Of a stretch of DNA of 64,000 nucleotides, positions 25,939-35,766 are shown in pieces. The notes under the pieces are model-generated. The model did no database searches, had not been told where the DNA came from, and was given only the letters and a program-made list of their open reading frames with translations. The stretch is from Luteimicrobium album. GTDB lineage: Bacteria > Actinomycetota > Actinomycetes > Actinomycetales > Cellulomonadaceae. Location of the stretch: NCBI RefSeq assembly GCF_030161555.1, contig NZ_BSUK01000001.1, positions 1,426,001 through 1,490,000 on the forward strand, read 5' to 3'. The position numbers were made by a program, and so were the translations under genes. Position 1 is the stretch's first letter, and each line of letters opens with the position of its first letter.

Positions 25939-26997
25939 TCAGGCGAGCGCCGCGGCGACCTCGGCGTGCAGCCGCAGCAGCGGGACGGTGCGCTCGGCCG
26001 GCCCGCGCCCGAACCCGCACTCGGTCGCGATGCCGAACTCCGGGACCGCCGTCCGCGCCGCGGCGGCGCGTCGCAGCGCCCCCTCGACGCCGTCCTCGTG
26101 GTGGACGAGCCCGAGGAACACGGTCGCGCCGTCGGGCCACTCGGCGTCGGCCAGGGGAGCGAAGTACGCCTCGTCGTCGCGCTCGATCGGGACCGGCAGG
26201 TGGATCCAGTCGACCGGGCGCGTCACCGACCGCGCGATGCCGGTCACGACGTCGGCCAGCGTTCCGGCGTCCTTCGGCTGGACGAAGTGGTGCTCCTCGA
26301 CGTCGCCGTAGCACAGGTGCCAGCCCAGGGAGACGTCGTCGGGCACGGCGGCGGCGTAGCGCACGGCTCGCTCCACGACGCCCGCGAGGACCTCGGCCGG
26401 GTCGTCGGACCACCACGCGCGCATGCGGTACCCGCGGATCTCCACCCGCTCCAGCAACCCGAACTCGAGCGCCGTGTCCCACTGGATCGCGAGGTCGGCG
26501 TGCGGGATCCCGGCGAGGATGCGGTCGAGCTCGGCGAGCACCGCGCGCTCGTAGACGGGCTCCACGGCGGCCTTCGCGTCGTCGGCGAAGAAGCTGCCGA
26601 CCACCCCCGCCGGGGTGGGCAGCGACACCTGGAACCGGACGTCCGCCGGGATCACGCCGTCGTCGCGCAGGCGGGCGAACGTCCCGTACGACTCGAGCGC
26701 CGCGTCCGCGTAGCCGAGCGGCGGGAGCTCGAGCGACGCAGCGTCCACGCCCGGCGCGACGGCGATGGGCCGGTTGTCGAAGAGCCCGCGCAGCAGCGGA
26801 CCCGGCTCGCCGACGCGCACCAGCCCGGGCGTCGCGTCGAAGCGCGACTTCTGGAACTGGATCCAGTAGAACCGCTCGCCGACCTCGCCGTCGGGGATGC
26901 GGGCCACGCCCTCGCCCAGGGTCTCGGCGACGACACGGAACACGGACTCGGCGTCGGGCTGCGAGACGCTGCCGACCAGGTGGGAGAGCACAGGCAC
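25939..26997 (-). CDS. MetE/UROD-fold protein (cobalamin-independent methionine synthase-like)
   Basis: 352 residues from GTG at 26997 (VPVLSHLVGSVSQPDAESVFR), with GGGGAGA upstream. SVSQPD, ARIPDGEVGERFYWIQFQ and the C-terminal VFLGLVHHEDGVEGALRRAAAAR with IATECGFGRG resemble the C-terminal catalytic barrel of MetE. The Cys in TECGFGR and His in HLCYGDVEEHHF could bind zinc. It lacks the full N-terminal MetE domain, so it is a short homologue, not a standard methionine synthase; the substrate is unknown. Confidence 0.7.
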   Translation of the reverse strand: MPVLSHLVGSVSQPDAESVFRVVAETLGEGVARIPDGEVGERFYWIQFQKSRFDATPGLVRVGEPGPLLRGLFDNRPIAVAPGVDAASLELPPLGYADAALESYGTFARLRDDGVIPADVRFQVSLPTPAGVVGSFFADDAKAAVEPVYERAVLAELDRILAGIPHADLAIQWDTALEFGLLERVEIRGYRMRAWWSDDPAEVLAGVVERAVRYAAAVPDDVSLGWHLCYGDVEEHHFVQPKDAGTLADVVTGIARSVTRPVDWIHLPVPIERDDEAYFAPLADAEWPDGATVFLGLVHHEDGVEGALRRAAAARTAVPEFGIATECGFGRGPAERTVPLLRLHAEVAAALA

Positions 26998-27110
26998 GGT
27001 TCCATTCTCCCCGAACGCTCCGCGACGCCCGGCCGACCACGCGGCGAACGTTCGAGGAACGGTGGCCGAACCCCCTGTCACGGGCCCGTGGACCCCGACA
27101 TACTCCCGCT

Positions 27111-28073
27111 GTGCACGACGAGATCTCCCGGCTGGCCCGCACGGTGGCGTCCCGACCCGGGGCCCCGCTCGCCGGGGTTGTCGGCGACCTCGCCCAACCC
27201 GTGCTCGTGGTCGGTTCGAGCGTGCCGGTCGGGCAGCTGGAGGTGATCTTCCGCCGCCCGGAGGTCACGTCGGTCGCCGTCCAGGACGAGGGTGACGAAC
27301 GGGGGACGGGGCTCGTGACGCGCGCCGGCCTGGCGGCGGCCCTCACCGGCCGGCTCGGGTACGGGAGGGCCGTCCTCGACCGCAAGCCGACGGCGGAGAT
27401 CACCGACTGGTCGCCGCTCGTCGTCCCGCTCGGGCTGCCCGTGTCCGAGGTGGCGCTCAGTGCGATGGAGCGCGTCGACGCGCACCGGTACGACGACGTC
27501 CTGGTCGCGGGGACGTCGTGGAGCAGCGCCAGCACCGCCGACGTCATGCGGTCGCTCGTCGCGGCGCTCACCGACCGGTCGACCCACGACCCCCTGACCC
27601 GTCTGCCCACGCGCCCCGCGACGTGGCACGCGCTGGCGCACCGGTGCGGGCTGCTGCGCGGGAGCGGGACGCGCGTCGTGCTCCTCCTGCTCGACGTCCG
27701 CGACATGGCCGGGATCAACGCCCGGCACGGGCAGGGCACGGGCGACGCCGTCCTCGCGGCGCTCGCCTGTCGGCTCCGGGCGGTCGTGCCCCGCGGGTGC
27801 GAGGTGGGACGTGTCGACGGGGACCGCTTCGCCGTCCTCGCCACGCTGCCGGCGATGGACGACATCGCCGCCGCGGCGTCCGCCGACGCGCTGCGGCAGC
27901 ACGTGCTCGGCGAGCTCGCGGCAGCCCCGGAGGCCGTCGGACCGGAGCTCTGGCCCGCGCTGCGCTCGTCCGTCGTGTGGTCGGTCGCGGGTGCCGGCAG
28001 CCCGGACGAGCTGGTCCGCGAGGCCGAACGCCGCCTCCTGCGCACCACCGGAGGGTTCGCCCGCGCGTCGTGA
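27111..28073 (+). CDS. CBS-like and degenerate GGDEF-domain protein
   Basis: 320 residues. Residues about 15-165 look like a CBS-type pair (LAQPVLVVGSSVPVGQLEVIFRR, TGLVTRAGLAAALTG). Residues about 165-320 are a diguanylate-cyclase fold (STHDPLTRLPTRPATWHAL, VLLLLDVRDMAGINARHGQGTGDAVLAALACRL). The signature reads RVDGDRF in place of RxGGDEF, so catalysis is doubtful and it may bind nucleotides instead. CATACT lies six bases before the GTG start. Confidence 0.75.
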   Translation: MHDEISRLARTVASRPGAPLAGVVGDLAQPVLVVGSSVPVGQLEVIFRRPEVTSVAVQDEGDERGTGLVTRAGLAAALTGRLGYGRAVLDRKPTAEITDWSPLVVPLGLPVSEVALSAMERVDAHRYDDVLVAGTSWSSASTADVMRSLVAALTDRSTHDPLTRLPTRPATWHALAHRCGLLRGSGTRVVLLLLDVRDMAGINARHGQGTGDAVLAALACRLRAVVPRGCEVGRVDGDRFAVLATLPAMDDIAAAASADALRQHVLGELAAAPEAVGPELWPALRSSVVWSVAGAGSPDELVREAERRLLRTTGGFARAS

Positions 28074-28115
28074 CGCGGGCGGCGCTCACACGGCCCGGCG
28101 TCCTATCGTCGAGAG

Positions 28116-28505
28116 ATGAGTGCTGGGCGGCGTCCGACGAGTCCGCAGGTGATCACGGAGCTCGCGGACGGCGAGGTCTTCGTGTTCGGCTCCAACGCGG
28201 CCGGGGCGCACGGCGGCGGCGCCGCGCGGGTCGCGTACGAGCGGTTCGGTGCCGTGTGGGGCCAGGGCCACGGGCTGCAGGGGCGGTCGTACGCCATCGA
28301 CACCATGTCGGGGTGGGACGCGCTCGTCGCCGACGTGCGCGCGTTCCTCGTCTTCGCCGAGGAGCACCGGGAGCTGACCTTCCTGCTCACCCCGGTCGGC
28401 ACGGGCATCGCCGGGTGGGACGCCGCGGACGTCGCACCGCTCTTCGCCGGCGCACCCGACAACGTCCTGCTCCCGGAGGCCTTCGCGACGGTCCTGGGCG
28501 TCTGA
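28116..28505 (+). CDS. A1S_2505-like conserved hypothetical protein
   Basis: 129 residues. VFVFGSNAAGAHGGGAARVAYERFGAVWGQGHGLQGRSYAI, then LLTPVGTGIAGW and NVLLPEAF, match a widespread small family also found in phages. Its biochemical role is not known to me. TATCGT lies six bases before the ATG, so the transcript is probably leaderless. Confidence 0.8.
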   Translation: MSAGRRPTSPQVITELADGEVFVFGSNAAGAHGGGAARVAYERFGAVWGQGHGLQGRSYAIDTMSGWDALVADVRAFLVFAEEHRELTFLLTPVGTGIAGWDAADVAPLFAGAPDNVLLPEAFATVLGV

Positions 28506-28539
28506 CCGCGACGGTCGCCGTGGCACTTAGGCTGGCCGC

Positions 28540-29226
28540 GTGACGACGACGACGCCCGCACCCCTCGCAGAGCTCCTGGACCCGGGCTGGGCGCGCGAGC
28601 TGGCGCCCGTCGAGCCGGTCGTGCACCGGATGGGCGAGTTCCTGCGCGCCGAGAACGCCGCGGGGCGCGGTTACCAGCCCGCCGGGTCCAGCGTGCTCCG
28701 CGCCTTCACGTACCCGTTCGACGCGGTGCGTGTGCTGATCGTCGGGCAGGACCCGTACCCGACGCCGGGCCATCCGATGGGGCTGTCGTTCTCCGTCCAG
28801 CCGCAGGTGCGGCCGCTGCCGGGGAGCCTGCGGAACATCTTCACCGAGCTGCACGACGACGTCGGCGCGCCCGAGCCGTCGACGGGCGACCTCACGCCCT
28901 GGTGCGAGCAGGGCGTCATGCTGCTCAACAGGGTCCTGACGGTCTCGCCGGGCACGCCGGGGTCGCACCGCGGCCAGGGCTGGGAGGAGGTCACGGACCG
29001 CGCGATCGACGCGCTCGCCGCCCGCGGGGGTCCGCTCGTCGCGATCCTCTGGGGCCGCGACGCCCAGTCGTTGCGGCCGCGCCTCGGCGACATCCCCGTG
29101 GTCGCCACCGCGCACCCGTCGCCGCTGTCCGCGTACCGCGGGTTCTTCGGCTCGAAGCCGTTCTCGAAGGTCAACGAGCTCCTCGCCCAGCAGGGCGCGG
29201 ACCCGATCGACTGGACCCTGCCGTGA
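28540..29226 (+). CDS. ung: Uracil-DNA glycosylase, family 1
   Basis: Removes uracil from DNA. 228 residues with the family 1 motifs: [18 protein letters not shown] (catalytic Asp and water-activating loop), NRVLTV, and [18 protein letters not shown] (catalytic His and DNA-intercalation loop). Full length. The GTG start has TAGGCT six bases upstream and no Shine-Dalgarno. Its stop overlaps the next gene (GTGA). Confidence 0.95.
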   Translation: MTTTTPAPLAELLDPGWARELAPVEPVVHRMGEFLRAENAAGRGYQPAGSSVLRAFTYPFDAVRVLIVGQDPYPTPGHPMGLSFSVQPQVRPLPGSLRNIFTELHDDVGAPEPSTGDLTPWCEQGVMLLNRVLTVSPGTPGSHRGQGWEEVTDRAIDALAARGGPLVAILWGRDAQSLRPRLGDIPVVATAHPSPLSAYRGFFGSKPFSKVNELLAQQGADPIDWTLP

Positions 29227-29736
29227 GCGACGGTCCCCGCACCTGGTTCGAGGTCGGGGGCGCACCACCGACCCGGCGGTCGCCGCCGCCCGCTTCGCGG
29301 TCGTCGCGTCGGCGCTCGGCGCGCACGTCGCCGTCGCCGACGTCGACGTGCGGGCGGACGGCGCGGACGTGCCGGCCGTCGTCACCAGTGCCCTCGAGTC
29401 CCTGCGTGCCCGACGACGGCGCCGCTGGGCCCGGCGGGTCCGCGTCCAGGTCGCGGAAGCCGGCCGTGGCGTGGACGCGCCGTCGTCGGACGCCCGGGTC
29501 CGCCGCGCGCGGGCGGACGTGCAGCGGGTCGCCGGGTACACGCACGTCATGCTCGTCGGGGCCGACGGCGCGCTCGTCGGGGGCGTGCACGAGGGGCTCG
29601 TGACTGCGGCGCTGACCCCCGCGAGGTCGCGCTCGTGACGTCGCGTCTCGGCGAGCAGCCGGTGGAGATCGTGTCGCCGCCCACCGGGCTCGCGGCGCTC
29701 CTCTCGATGAAGCCGCGCGGGGCGCAGCAGCGTTGA
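29223..29736 (+). CDS. Hypothetical protein coupled to ung, two frameshifts
   Basis: About 171 residues when single missing bases near 29262 and 29618 are restored. Pieces read GPRTWFEVG, then [20 protein letters not shown] and [26 protein letters not shown], then [23 protein letters not shown], then [20 protein letters not shown]. Hydrophilic, with an Arg-rich centre. I do not recognise the family. The GTG overlaps the ung stop and its stop overlaps the phosphatase start, so it belongs to a coupled ung operon. Confidence 0.5.
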
Positions 29737-30386
29737 GCGCGGTCACCGGGGTGAGGGAGGTGCTGGTCGTCCGGCACGGCGAGGCCTACAACACCGTCGA
29801 GCCCGACGGCGCGCGCGAGGTCGCGGACCCGTCGAACCCGCCGCTCACGCCGCGCGGCGAGGCACAGGCCGCGCTGCTGGGCCCGGTGGTGTCCGCGTTC
29901 GCGCCCGACGTCGCCGTCTCGAGCCCCTTCCTCCGGGCCGCGCAGACGGGCGCGGCGGCGCTCGCGGACGTGGTCGTGCCCGCGGCGCTCGACGTCCGGA
30001 TGTGCGAGCACTTCCTCTACGAGCCGCTGCGCGCGTTCGACGGGATCGACCTGGCCGACTACCGGGCGCGGTTCGGCGCGCTGTACGCGGTCCCGGACGA
30101 GCTCGCCGTGCGGGCCACGTACCCGGGGTTCCCCGAGGACGAGGCGTCGGTGGCGCGGCGGGTGACCTGGCTGGCCGACGCGTGGCGGGCGCGGGGCGAC
30201 TGGGAGCGCGCGGTGTTCGTCGGGCACGGTGCCACGGTGTCGGCGCTGGTCGCGGCGCTGGTGCCGAGCGCGGCGGTGGTCGCGCCCGACGTCGGGCACT
30301 GCTCGGTGACGCGCCTCGTGGAGCGGCCGGGCGGGGCGTGGGACGTGGTGTCGCTGTTCGATGTCACCCATCTCCGCGAGTTGTGA
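29733..30386 (+). CDS. Histidine phosphatase (phosphoglycerate mutase-like)
   Basis: 217 residues. The RHG box is VLVVRHGEAYN; later conserved positions include SSPFLRAAQT (second Arg), a Glu/His segment MCEHFLYEPL and FVGHGATVSAL (second His). These make a phosphohistidine enzyme of the phosphatase branch; the substrate cannot be told. The start is TTG at 29733 overlapping the preceding stop, or GTG at 29752. Confidence 0.88.
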   Translation: MSAVTGVREVLVVRHGEAYNTVEPDGAREVADPSNPPLTPRGEAQAALLGPVVSAFAPDVAVSSPFLRAAQTGAAALADVVVPAALDVRMCEHFLYEPLRAFDGIDLADYRARFGALYAVPDELAVRATYPGFPEDEASVARRVTWLADAWRARGDWERAVFVGHGATVSALVAALVPSAAVVAPDVGHCSVTRLVERPGGAWDVVSLFDVTHLREL

Positions 30387-30387
30387 G

Positions 30388-30405
30388 AGTGCTTATATAA
30401 GCGCT
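30388..30405. promoter_or_regulatory. Palindromic MarR operator
   Basis: GCTTATATAAGC (30391-30402) is a perfect 12-bp palindrome extended to 18 bp with one mismatched pair. It ends just before TAGGAT, which lies six bases before the MarR GTG start. Confidence 0.6.
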
Positions 30406-30419
30406 GTTAGGATGGCCGG

Positions 30420-30971
30420 GTGAGCGAGTCCCCGACCCCTGCCCACCCGCCCGCGCGACCCATGCCCGAGCGCCTCGACGCCGTCGTCTGGCGCCCGCTC
30501 ACCCTCCTGCTGCGCGACCTCGACGACCAGATCGCCTCGCTCTACACGAGCGCCGGGATCGAGGGCCTCAAGCCGCGCTACTCGCTCCCGCTCGTCTGGC
30601 TCGACCAGGACGGCCCCCTCACCATCCGCACCCTCGCAGAGCGCTGCGACGTGACGCACTCGGCGATGAGCCAGACGGTTTCCGCGATGCGCGACGCCGA
30701 CCTCGTCCGCAGCGCCAGCGGTCCCGACGCGCGCACCCGCCTCGTCGAGCTCACCGACCGCGGACGGTCGCTCGTCGCCTACCTCGTCGACGAGTGGAAT
30801 GCCACCGAGGCAGCCGTGCGCGAGCTCGAGGCCGAGCTCCCGTACCCACTGACCCGCGTCGTCGACGACCTCCACGCCGCCCTCACCCGCCGGTCCTTCC
30901 GCGACCGGATCTCGGCCCGGATGACGCTTGCGCGCCCCGATGACGCCGGTACCGTCCGGCCGTCGTCGTGA
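30420..30971 (+). CDS. MarR-family transcriptional regulator
   Basis: 183 residues. The winged helix-turn-helix is in GPLTIRTLAERCDVTHSAMSQTVSAMRDADLVRSASGPDARTRLVELTDRG. GTG at 30420 fits a leaderless transcript. It is coupled by GTGA to the MFS remnant downstream, which it presumably once controlled, and likely binds the palindrome at 30388. Confidence 0.88.
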   Translation: MSESPTPAHPPARPMPERLDAVVWRPLTLLLRDLDDQIASLYTSAGIEGLKPRYSLPLVWLDQDGPLTIRTLAERCDVTHSAMSQTVSAMRDADLVRSASGPDARTRLVELTDRGRSLVAYLVDEWNATEAAVRELEAELPYPLTRVVDDLHAALTRRSFRDRISARMTLARPDDAGTVRPSS

Positions 30972-31416
30972 GCGCGCTCACCGCGCTCGTCGACGTCCGA
31001 CCGCTCAAGGACGCACCCTTCCGCCGGCTCTGGCTCGGCTCGACCGGCAGCCAGCTCGGCACCCAGATGACCGCGACCGCCGTCATGCTCCAGCTCTGGG
31101 ACGACACAGGCAGCACCGCCTGGACGGGTGCGGTCGGCATCGCGCACGTCGTGCCGCTGGTCGTCGTGGGGCTGCTCGCCGGGTCGTTCGCCGACCGGCA
31201 CGACCGCCGCCGCATCGTCCTGGGCGCCAACCTCGCCCAGCTCGTCGTCTCGGCCGTGCTCGTCGTGCAGGCGCTCGGCGGCGGCCTACCGCCCCTCGCG
31301 CTCCTCGGGCTCGTGGCCCTGCAGACGACGGCAGGCTCGGCGGGGGCCCCTGCGCGTTCGCGGGCTGCGCGGCTACCGCGTGCCCGTCGCCCGGCCGCAG
31401 CCCGCCGACGAGGACG
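30968..31416 (+). pseudogene. MFS transporter with internal deletion
   Basis: The first 115 residues are a normal MFS N-terminus (FRRLWLGSTGSQLGTQMTATAVMLQLW; LLAGSFADRHDRRRIVLGAN, the A-motif loop). After TTAGSAGAPAR near 31350 it switches abruptly to a short tail that in another frame reads LRGYRVPVARPQPADEDVST, plausible as a transporter C-terminus. About 280 codons of membrane core are missing, a genuine deletion rather than a base-calling slip. Confidence 0.6.
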
Positions 31417-32510
31417 TCAGTACACCATCCCCATAGCCGCGCGGACCTCGTCGAGCGTCTTCTCGGCGACCTCGTTGGCCCGCTCGTTGCCCCGCCGCAG
31501 CACCTCGTGGACGTAGCCGGGGTCGGCGGCGAGCTCCGCGCGTCGGGCGCGGTGGTCCGCGAACCGCTCGTTGATCGCCTCGGTGACGTACGCCTTGAGC
31601 GCGCCCCCGCCGCCGTCGCCGATCTCCGCGGCGATCTGGACGGGGTCGCCGCCGGTGGCGAGCGCCGCGGACGTGAGCAGCGCCGACACGCCGGGGCGAC
31701 TCTCCGGGTCGAAGGAGATGTGGCGGTCCGAGTCGGTCGGTGCCTTGCGGATGAGCTTCGCGGTCTCGTCGGCGGTCATGCCGAGCCCGATCGCGTTGCC
31801 GTACGACTTCGACATCTTGCGGCCGTCGAGGCCCGGGATCTCGGGGAGTCGGACAGCAGCGCCTGCGGCTCCGGGAACACCGGGTTCTTCTTCGCGTACC
31901 GCTCGTTGAACCGGCGCGCGACGACGCGGGTCTGCTCGATGTGGGGGAGCTGGTCCTTGCCGACGGGGACCAGGTTGCCCTTGCAGAACAGGATGTCCGC
32001 GGCCTGGTGCACGGGGTAGGTGAGCAGCAGCCCGGACAGCGCCCGGCCCGACGCCGCGAGCTCCGACTTCACGGTCGGGTTGCGCAGGAGCTCCGCCTCA
32101 GTGACGAGGGACAGGAACGGCAGCAGGAGCTGGTTGAGCGCCGGGATCGCGGAGTGCGTGAAGATCGTCGACCGCTCCGGGTCGATCCCCGCCGCCACGT
32201 AGTCGAGGACGAGCCCGTGAACGTTGTCCTGGATGTTCTCGGTCGTCTCGCGGTCCGTGATGACCTGGTAGTCCGCGACCAGCACCCACGTCTCCACGCC
32301 CTGGTCCTGCAGGACGACGCGCGACGCGAGCGTCCCGAAGTAGTGGCCGAGGTGCAGAGACCCGGTCGGGCGGTCGCCGGTCAGGACGCGGTAACGCTCA
32401 GGGTGCGCGTCGAGGTCCGAGCGGATCGCCTCGGTGCGGCGGAGCGACTCGGCGAACGTGTCGGACGACGCGGTCGGGGCGGGGGAGCTGGCGGTGCTGG
32501 ACACGGTCAC
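31417..32510 (-). CDS. trpS: Tryptophanyl-tRNA synthetase, frameshifted
   Basis: Class I synthetase charging tRNA-Trp. The HIGH-like box is DRPTGSLHLGHYFG and the KMSKS-like motif is DGRKMSKSYGNAIGLG. The N-terminal part runs to FPEPQALLSD and the C-terminal part restarts in another frame; one missing base near 31850 joins them into about 364 residues. Being essential, it must be intact in the organism. The start is GTG at 32510 or 32504. It converges on the broken MFS gene. Confidence 0.93.
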
Positions 32511-32757
32511 GAGGGTATCGCGGTGCGCCAGCTGGCTGCGGCAGTCAGATGAGCATCGCTCCTCGAGTGCTCGTGCAACCTCCCCGTATCCACAGGCATT
32601 TGGGTATTGCCGTAACGCAAGAACGTCGGTAGGTTGTCGCTCGCCATCAGTTGCCTGTGCGTGACATAGGGCTGATGCATGGCTCGTCCGAGGGGGACGC
32701 GCAAGGTTGTGTCCGCTTTTCTTTGGAACGACGGTCCGGAAAGATAGAGGACGGGCC

Positions 32758-35700
32758 ATGTCATTGCGATGGTCGAGTGCGCCCATTTCTAGGTTTGCCA
32801 AGGAAGGCGCCGGAACGATATCCCGTCCGATCCGTGCCCTGCGAGGCGGCGTCGCAGTTGCCCTCGTCGTCGGCTTGTTGCCCCTCTCGGTTGGCTCGGC
32901 GGTGGCCGAGGAGCCTTCCTCGAGTTCGTGTACGGGGCAGGCGGACCAGGCCGCCGACGCGGTCGCGCAGGCGGTGGCGTGTGCGTCGCCGGTGGAGCTG
33001 ACGAGCGCGGATACGGCGTATGAGACGGTGCATGTGAACCCTGACGGTACGACGACGTACGACATGGGTTCGGAGCCGGTGCGGACCAAGGTGTCGGGGG
33101 CCTGGAAGCCGATCGATCGTTCGCTCGTCGGTGGGGCCGAGGGGATTGAGGTTGCCTCGCCGCTGGCGCCGATGACGTTCTCGGACGGCACGACGGGCGA
33201 GCCGCTGGCGACGATCACGACCGGCGGCCACGAGTTGAGCATGGATGTGCCGTTCGACCTGCCTGCGCCGGAGGTTTCGGGTTCGCAGCTGACTTACGGC
33301 GACGTGCTGCCTGGGGTCGACCTGATCGTCACGGTGGATGACGACACGGCCGGGTTCGGTGAGGTGCTTCGGGTCGATTCGCCGCAGGCGGCGGCGAATC
33401 CGGCGCTCGATGAGCTGGAGTTCCCGCTGGCCACGAGCGATGACCTGGACGTGGTGAGCGCGGGCGGTGGGTTCGAGGCGCGTGATTCTGCTGGTGAGGC
33501 GGTGTTCACGGCTCCGCAGCCGCAGATGTGGGACTCGTCGGCGGACGGCGTGATCGCGCAGGCGAACGCTCAGGCGATCCTGGCCGCGCCGTTCGGCGTG
33601 ACCGACGACGAGAGCGCCGCCCCTGTGGTCGAGACTCCGTGGGCCGCGGACGTGCTGGGCGACGACGTCGCGGCGGACCGCACGGTGGCGCCGGTCGAGG
33701 GTGACCGCGTCGCGCAGATGCAGACCACGGTCACTGACCAGGATGTCACGATCGAGCCGGACGATGCGATGCTCACGGATTCCGACACGACGTGGCCAGT
33801 GTTCATCGATCCGAAGGTCAAGGCCAAGACGCCGGCCGAGTGGGTGATGATCGAGTCGGCTTGGCCGGACACCACGACGTACAAGTTCAGCCCGGATCAG
33901 GGTGTGGGCCTGTGTGACTACGCGGTCACGACTGCGTGCACCAAGACCAACAAGCAGCGGCTGATTTGGGAGTTCGATGACCTTGACTGGCTCGGCGACC
34001 TTTCGGCCGCGGATGTCACGAAGGCGACGTTCAAGGTGTTCGGTACTCATTCGTGGGACTGCACGCCGCGGGGTGTGACGGCGTACGTGTCGAAGAACAT
34101 CTCGACGGGGACGACGTGGAACTCCAACGCGAGCCTGTGGGGCACCGGGGACTATGTTGCGCAGCAGCAGATCACGGTGGCGCACAAGTCGGGGTGCCCG
34201 GACTCGCCGACGAGGTTCGTGTCGTGGGACATCACGAAGGCGGCGAAGTGGGCCGCGGACACGAACAAGTCGTCGTTCGCGATCGGGCTGAAGGCGCACA
34301 CCGAGGCGAGCATGCAGCAGGGGTGGAAGCGGTATCGGAAAGACGCGAGTATCTCGATCACGATCGAGCGTGCGCCGTACGCGCCGACGAACCTGAAGTT
34401 CACGGACCCAGCGGGCGCCTGCACGACGACGGACTCGGCGCGTCCTGTGCTTCGCGGCGACACTCCGACGGTCAGCGCCCGGCTGAATGACCCGGACGAC
34501 AACGACAGCGCCTCGCAGGACCAGCTGAAGGGCCACTACGCGATCTACACCGTGAGCGGGTCGAGCAAGGTGTGGTCCTACGACACGACCTCGTTCCACA
34601 ACGCGCAGGTCGACATCCCGGTCAAGGTCTCGGCCGGCAAGCTCAAGGACGGGGTGGCGTACTACTTCGACGCCTATGCGACGGACGAGTCTGGCAAGGC
34701 GGGCCCGGTCTCGACGAAGTGCGAGTTCTACATCGAGACCTCACCTCCTTCCGTCGCACCCGGCGTGACGGTGGTCTCGGGCCCGTACCACAACTCGACG
34801 ACGCCGAGCGGGGCGGTGGGAACTCCCGGGACGTTCACGTTCACGACTGGCGGGGCGAACGACATCGTGTCCTACAAGTACAACTTCGACGACGACGCCA
34901 TGACGAAGGCCGCCAGCCCTGGCGCGAACGTGGCGTTCACTCCGAAGGAGCCGGGCAAGCACACGTTGTACGTGGAGTCGATCGATCGGGCGGGTTGGGC
35001 GAGCAGCAAGCACGCGGAGTTCGTGTTCTACGTGCGGGTGACCGGCGTTGAGTCGGAGTGGCGCATGGCGGAGAACACCGGCACGACGGTGGCGGACGCC
35101 CAACATCCTGGGGACTCGTCGCGTGCTTTGAAACTGACCGGGGCGACGTGGGTCGACGGTCCGATCGGGGACCTCGACGGCGACGGGCACGCGGATTCCC
35201 ACGCGATCCACTTCGACGGTGCGGCGGGGCACTACGCGCAGACCGCCTTCGAGCCGCTCGCGACGGACCGGAGCTTCTCGGTCTCGGCGATGGTCGAGCT
35301 CGACTCCGCAGGGCGGAATGCGACCGCTGTCAGTGTCGACGGCGACCACGCGAGCGCGTTCCAGCTTGCCCACCGGTCGGGGGCTGAGTGCGTGGGCGCG
35401 CCAGCCAACGGGTGCTGGGGCTTCTTCATGAACGGCGCCGACGCGGCGAAGCCGACGACCACGTCCGTGACGGCCCCGGACGAGGTGGTGACCGGCCAGT
35501 GGGTCCAGCTCACGGGTGTGTACGACGCCACTGCGAAGACCGCGACGCTCTATGTGTGTACGCCGGGGTCGCTGACCAACCCGGTCGCGAACAGCGCGGC
35601 GTTCACGACGCCGTGGATGGCCTTCGGGAGCCTCCAGGTCGGCCGGGGGCTGTATAACGACGCGGCGACCGATCCATGGCCGGGCGCGATCGGTCCGGTC

Positions 35701-35766
35701 CACGTCTACCAGGGGATCTTGTCGGCCGGGCAGATCCACGACACGTGTGCGGGGGCCGGCGCATGA
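32758..35766 (+). CDS. Secreted DNRLRE/LamG-domain protein of the Rhs locus
   Basis: 1002 residues with a signal peptide (GVAVALVVGLLPLSVGSAVA). An N-terminal beta region covers about residues 60-350. A DNRLRE-like jelly-roll follows (about 370-545; QRLIWEFDDLDWLGDLSAADVTKATFKVF ... SWDITKAAKWAAD), then fibronectin/Ig-like parts (about 550-760), and a LamG/concanavalin-like C-terminus (about 780-1000; HAIHFDGAAGHYAQTAFEPLATDRSFSVSAMVELD). Its stop overlaps the start of the Rhs gene (ATGA), so the two are made together and probably act together at the cell surface, for example as shell or carrier. The frame is intact. Confidence 0.8.
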   Translation: MSLRWSSAPISRFAKEGAGTISRPIRALRGGVAVALVVGLLPLSVGSAVAEEPSSSSCTGQADQAADAVAQAVACASPVELTSADTAYETVHVNPDGTTTYDMGSEPVRTKVSGAWKPIDRSLVGGAEGIEVASPLAPMTFSDGTTGEPLATITTGGHELSMDVPFDLPAPEVSGSQLTYGDVLPGVDLIVTVDDDTAGFGEVLRVDSPQAAANPALDELEFPLATSDDLDVVSAGGGFEARDSAGEAVFTAPQPQMWDSSADGVIAQANAQAILAAPFGVTDDESAAPVVETPWAADVLGDDVAADRTVAPVEGDRVAQMQTTVTDQDVTIEPDDAMLTDSDTTWPVFIDPKVKAKTPAEWVMIESAWPDTTTYKFSPDQGVGLCDYAVTTACTKTNKQRLIWEFDDLDWLGDLSAADVTKATFKVFGTHSWDCTPRGVTAYVSKNISTGTTWNSNASLWGTGDYVAQQQITVAHKSGCPDSPTRFVSWDITKAAKWAADTNKSSFAIGLKAHTEASMQQGWKRYRKDASISITIERAPYAPTNLKFTDPAGACTTTDSARPVLRGDTPTVSARLNDPDDNDSASQDQLKGHYAIYTVSGSSKVWSYDTTSFHNAQVDIPVKVSAGKLKDGVAYYFDAYATDESGKAGPVSTKCEFYIETSPPSVAPGVTVVSGPYHNSTTPSGAVGTPGTFTFTTGGANDIVSYKYNFDDDAMTKAASPGANVAFTPKEPGKHTLYVESIDRAGWASSKHAEFVFYVRVTGVESEWRMAENTGTTVADAQHPGDSSRALKLTGATWVDGPIGDLDGDGHADSHAIHFDGAAGHYAQTAFEPLATDRSFSVSAMVELDSAGRNATAVSVDGDHASAFQLAHRSGAECVGAPANGCWGFFMNGADAAKPTTTSVTAPDEVVTGQWVQLTGVYDATAKTATLYVCTPGSLTNPVANSAAFTTPWMAFGSLQVGRGLYNDAATDPWPGAIGPVHVYQGILSAGQIHDTCAGAGA

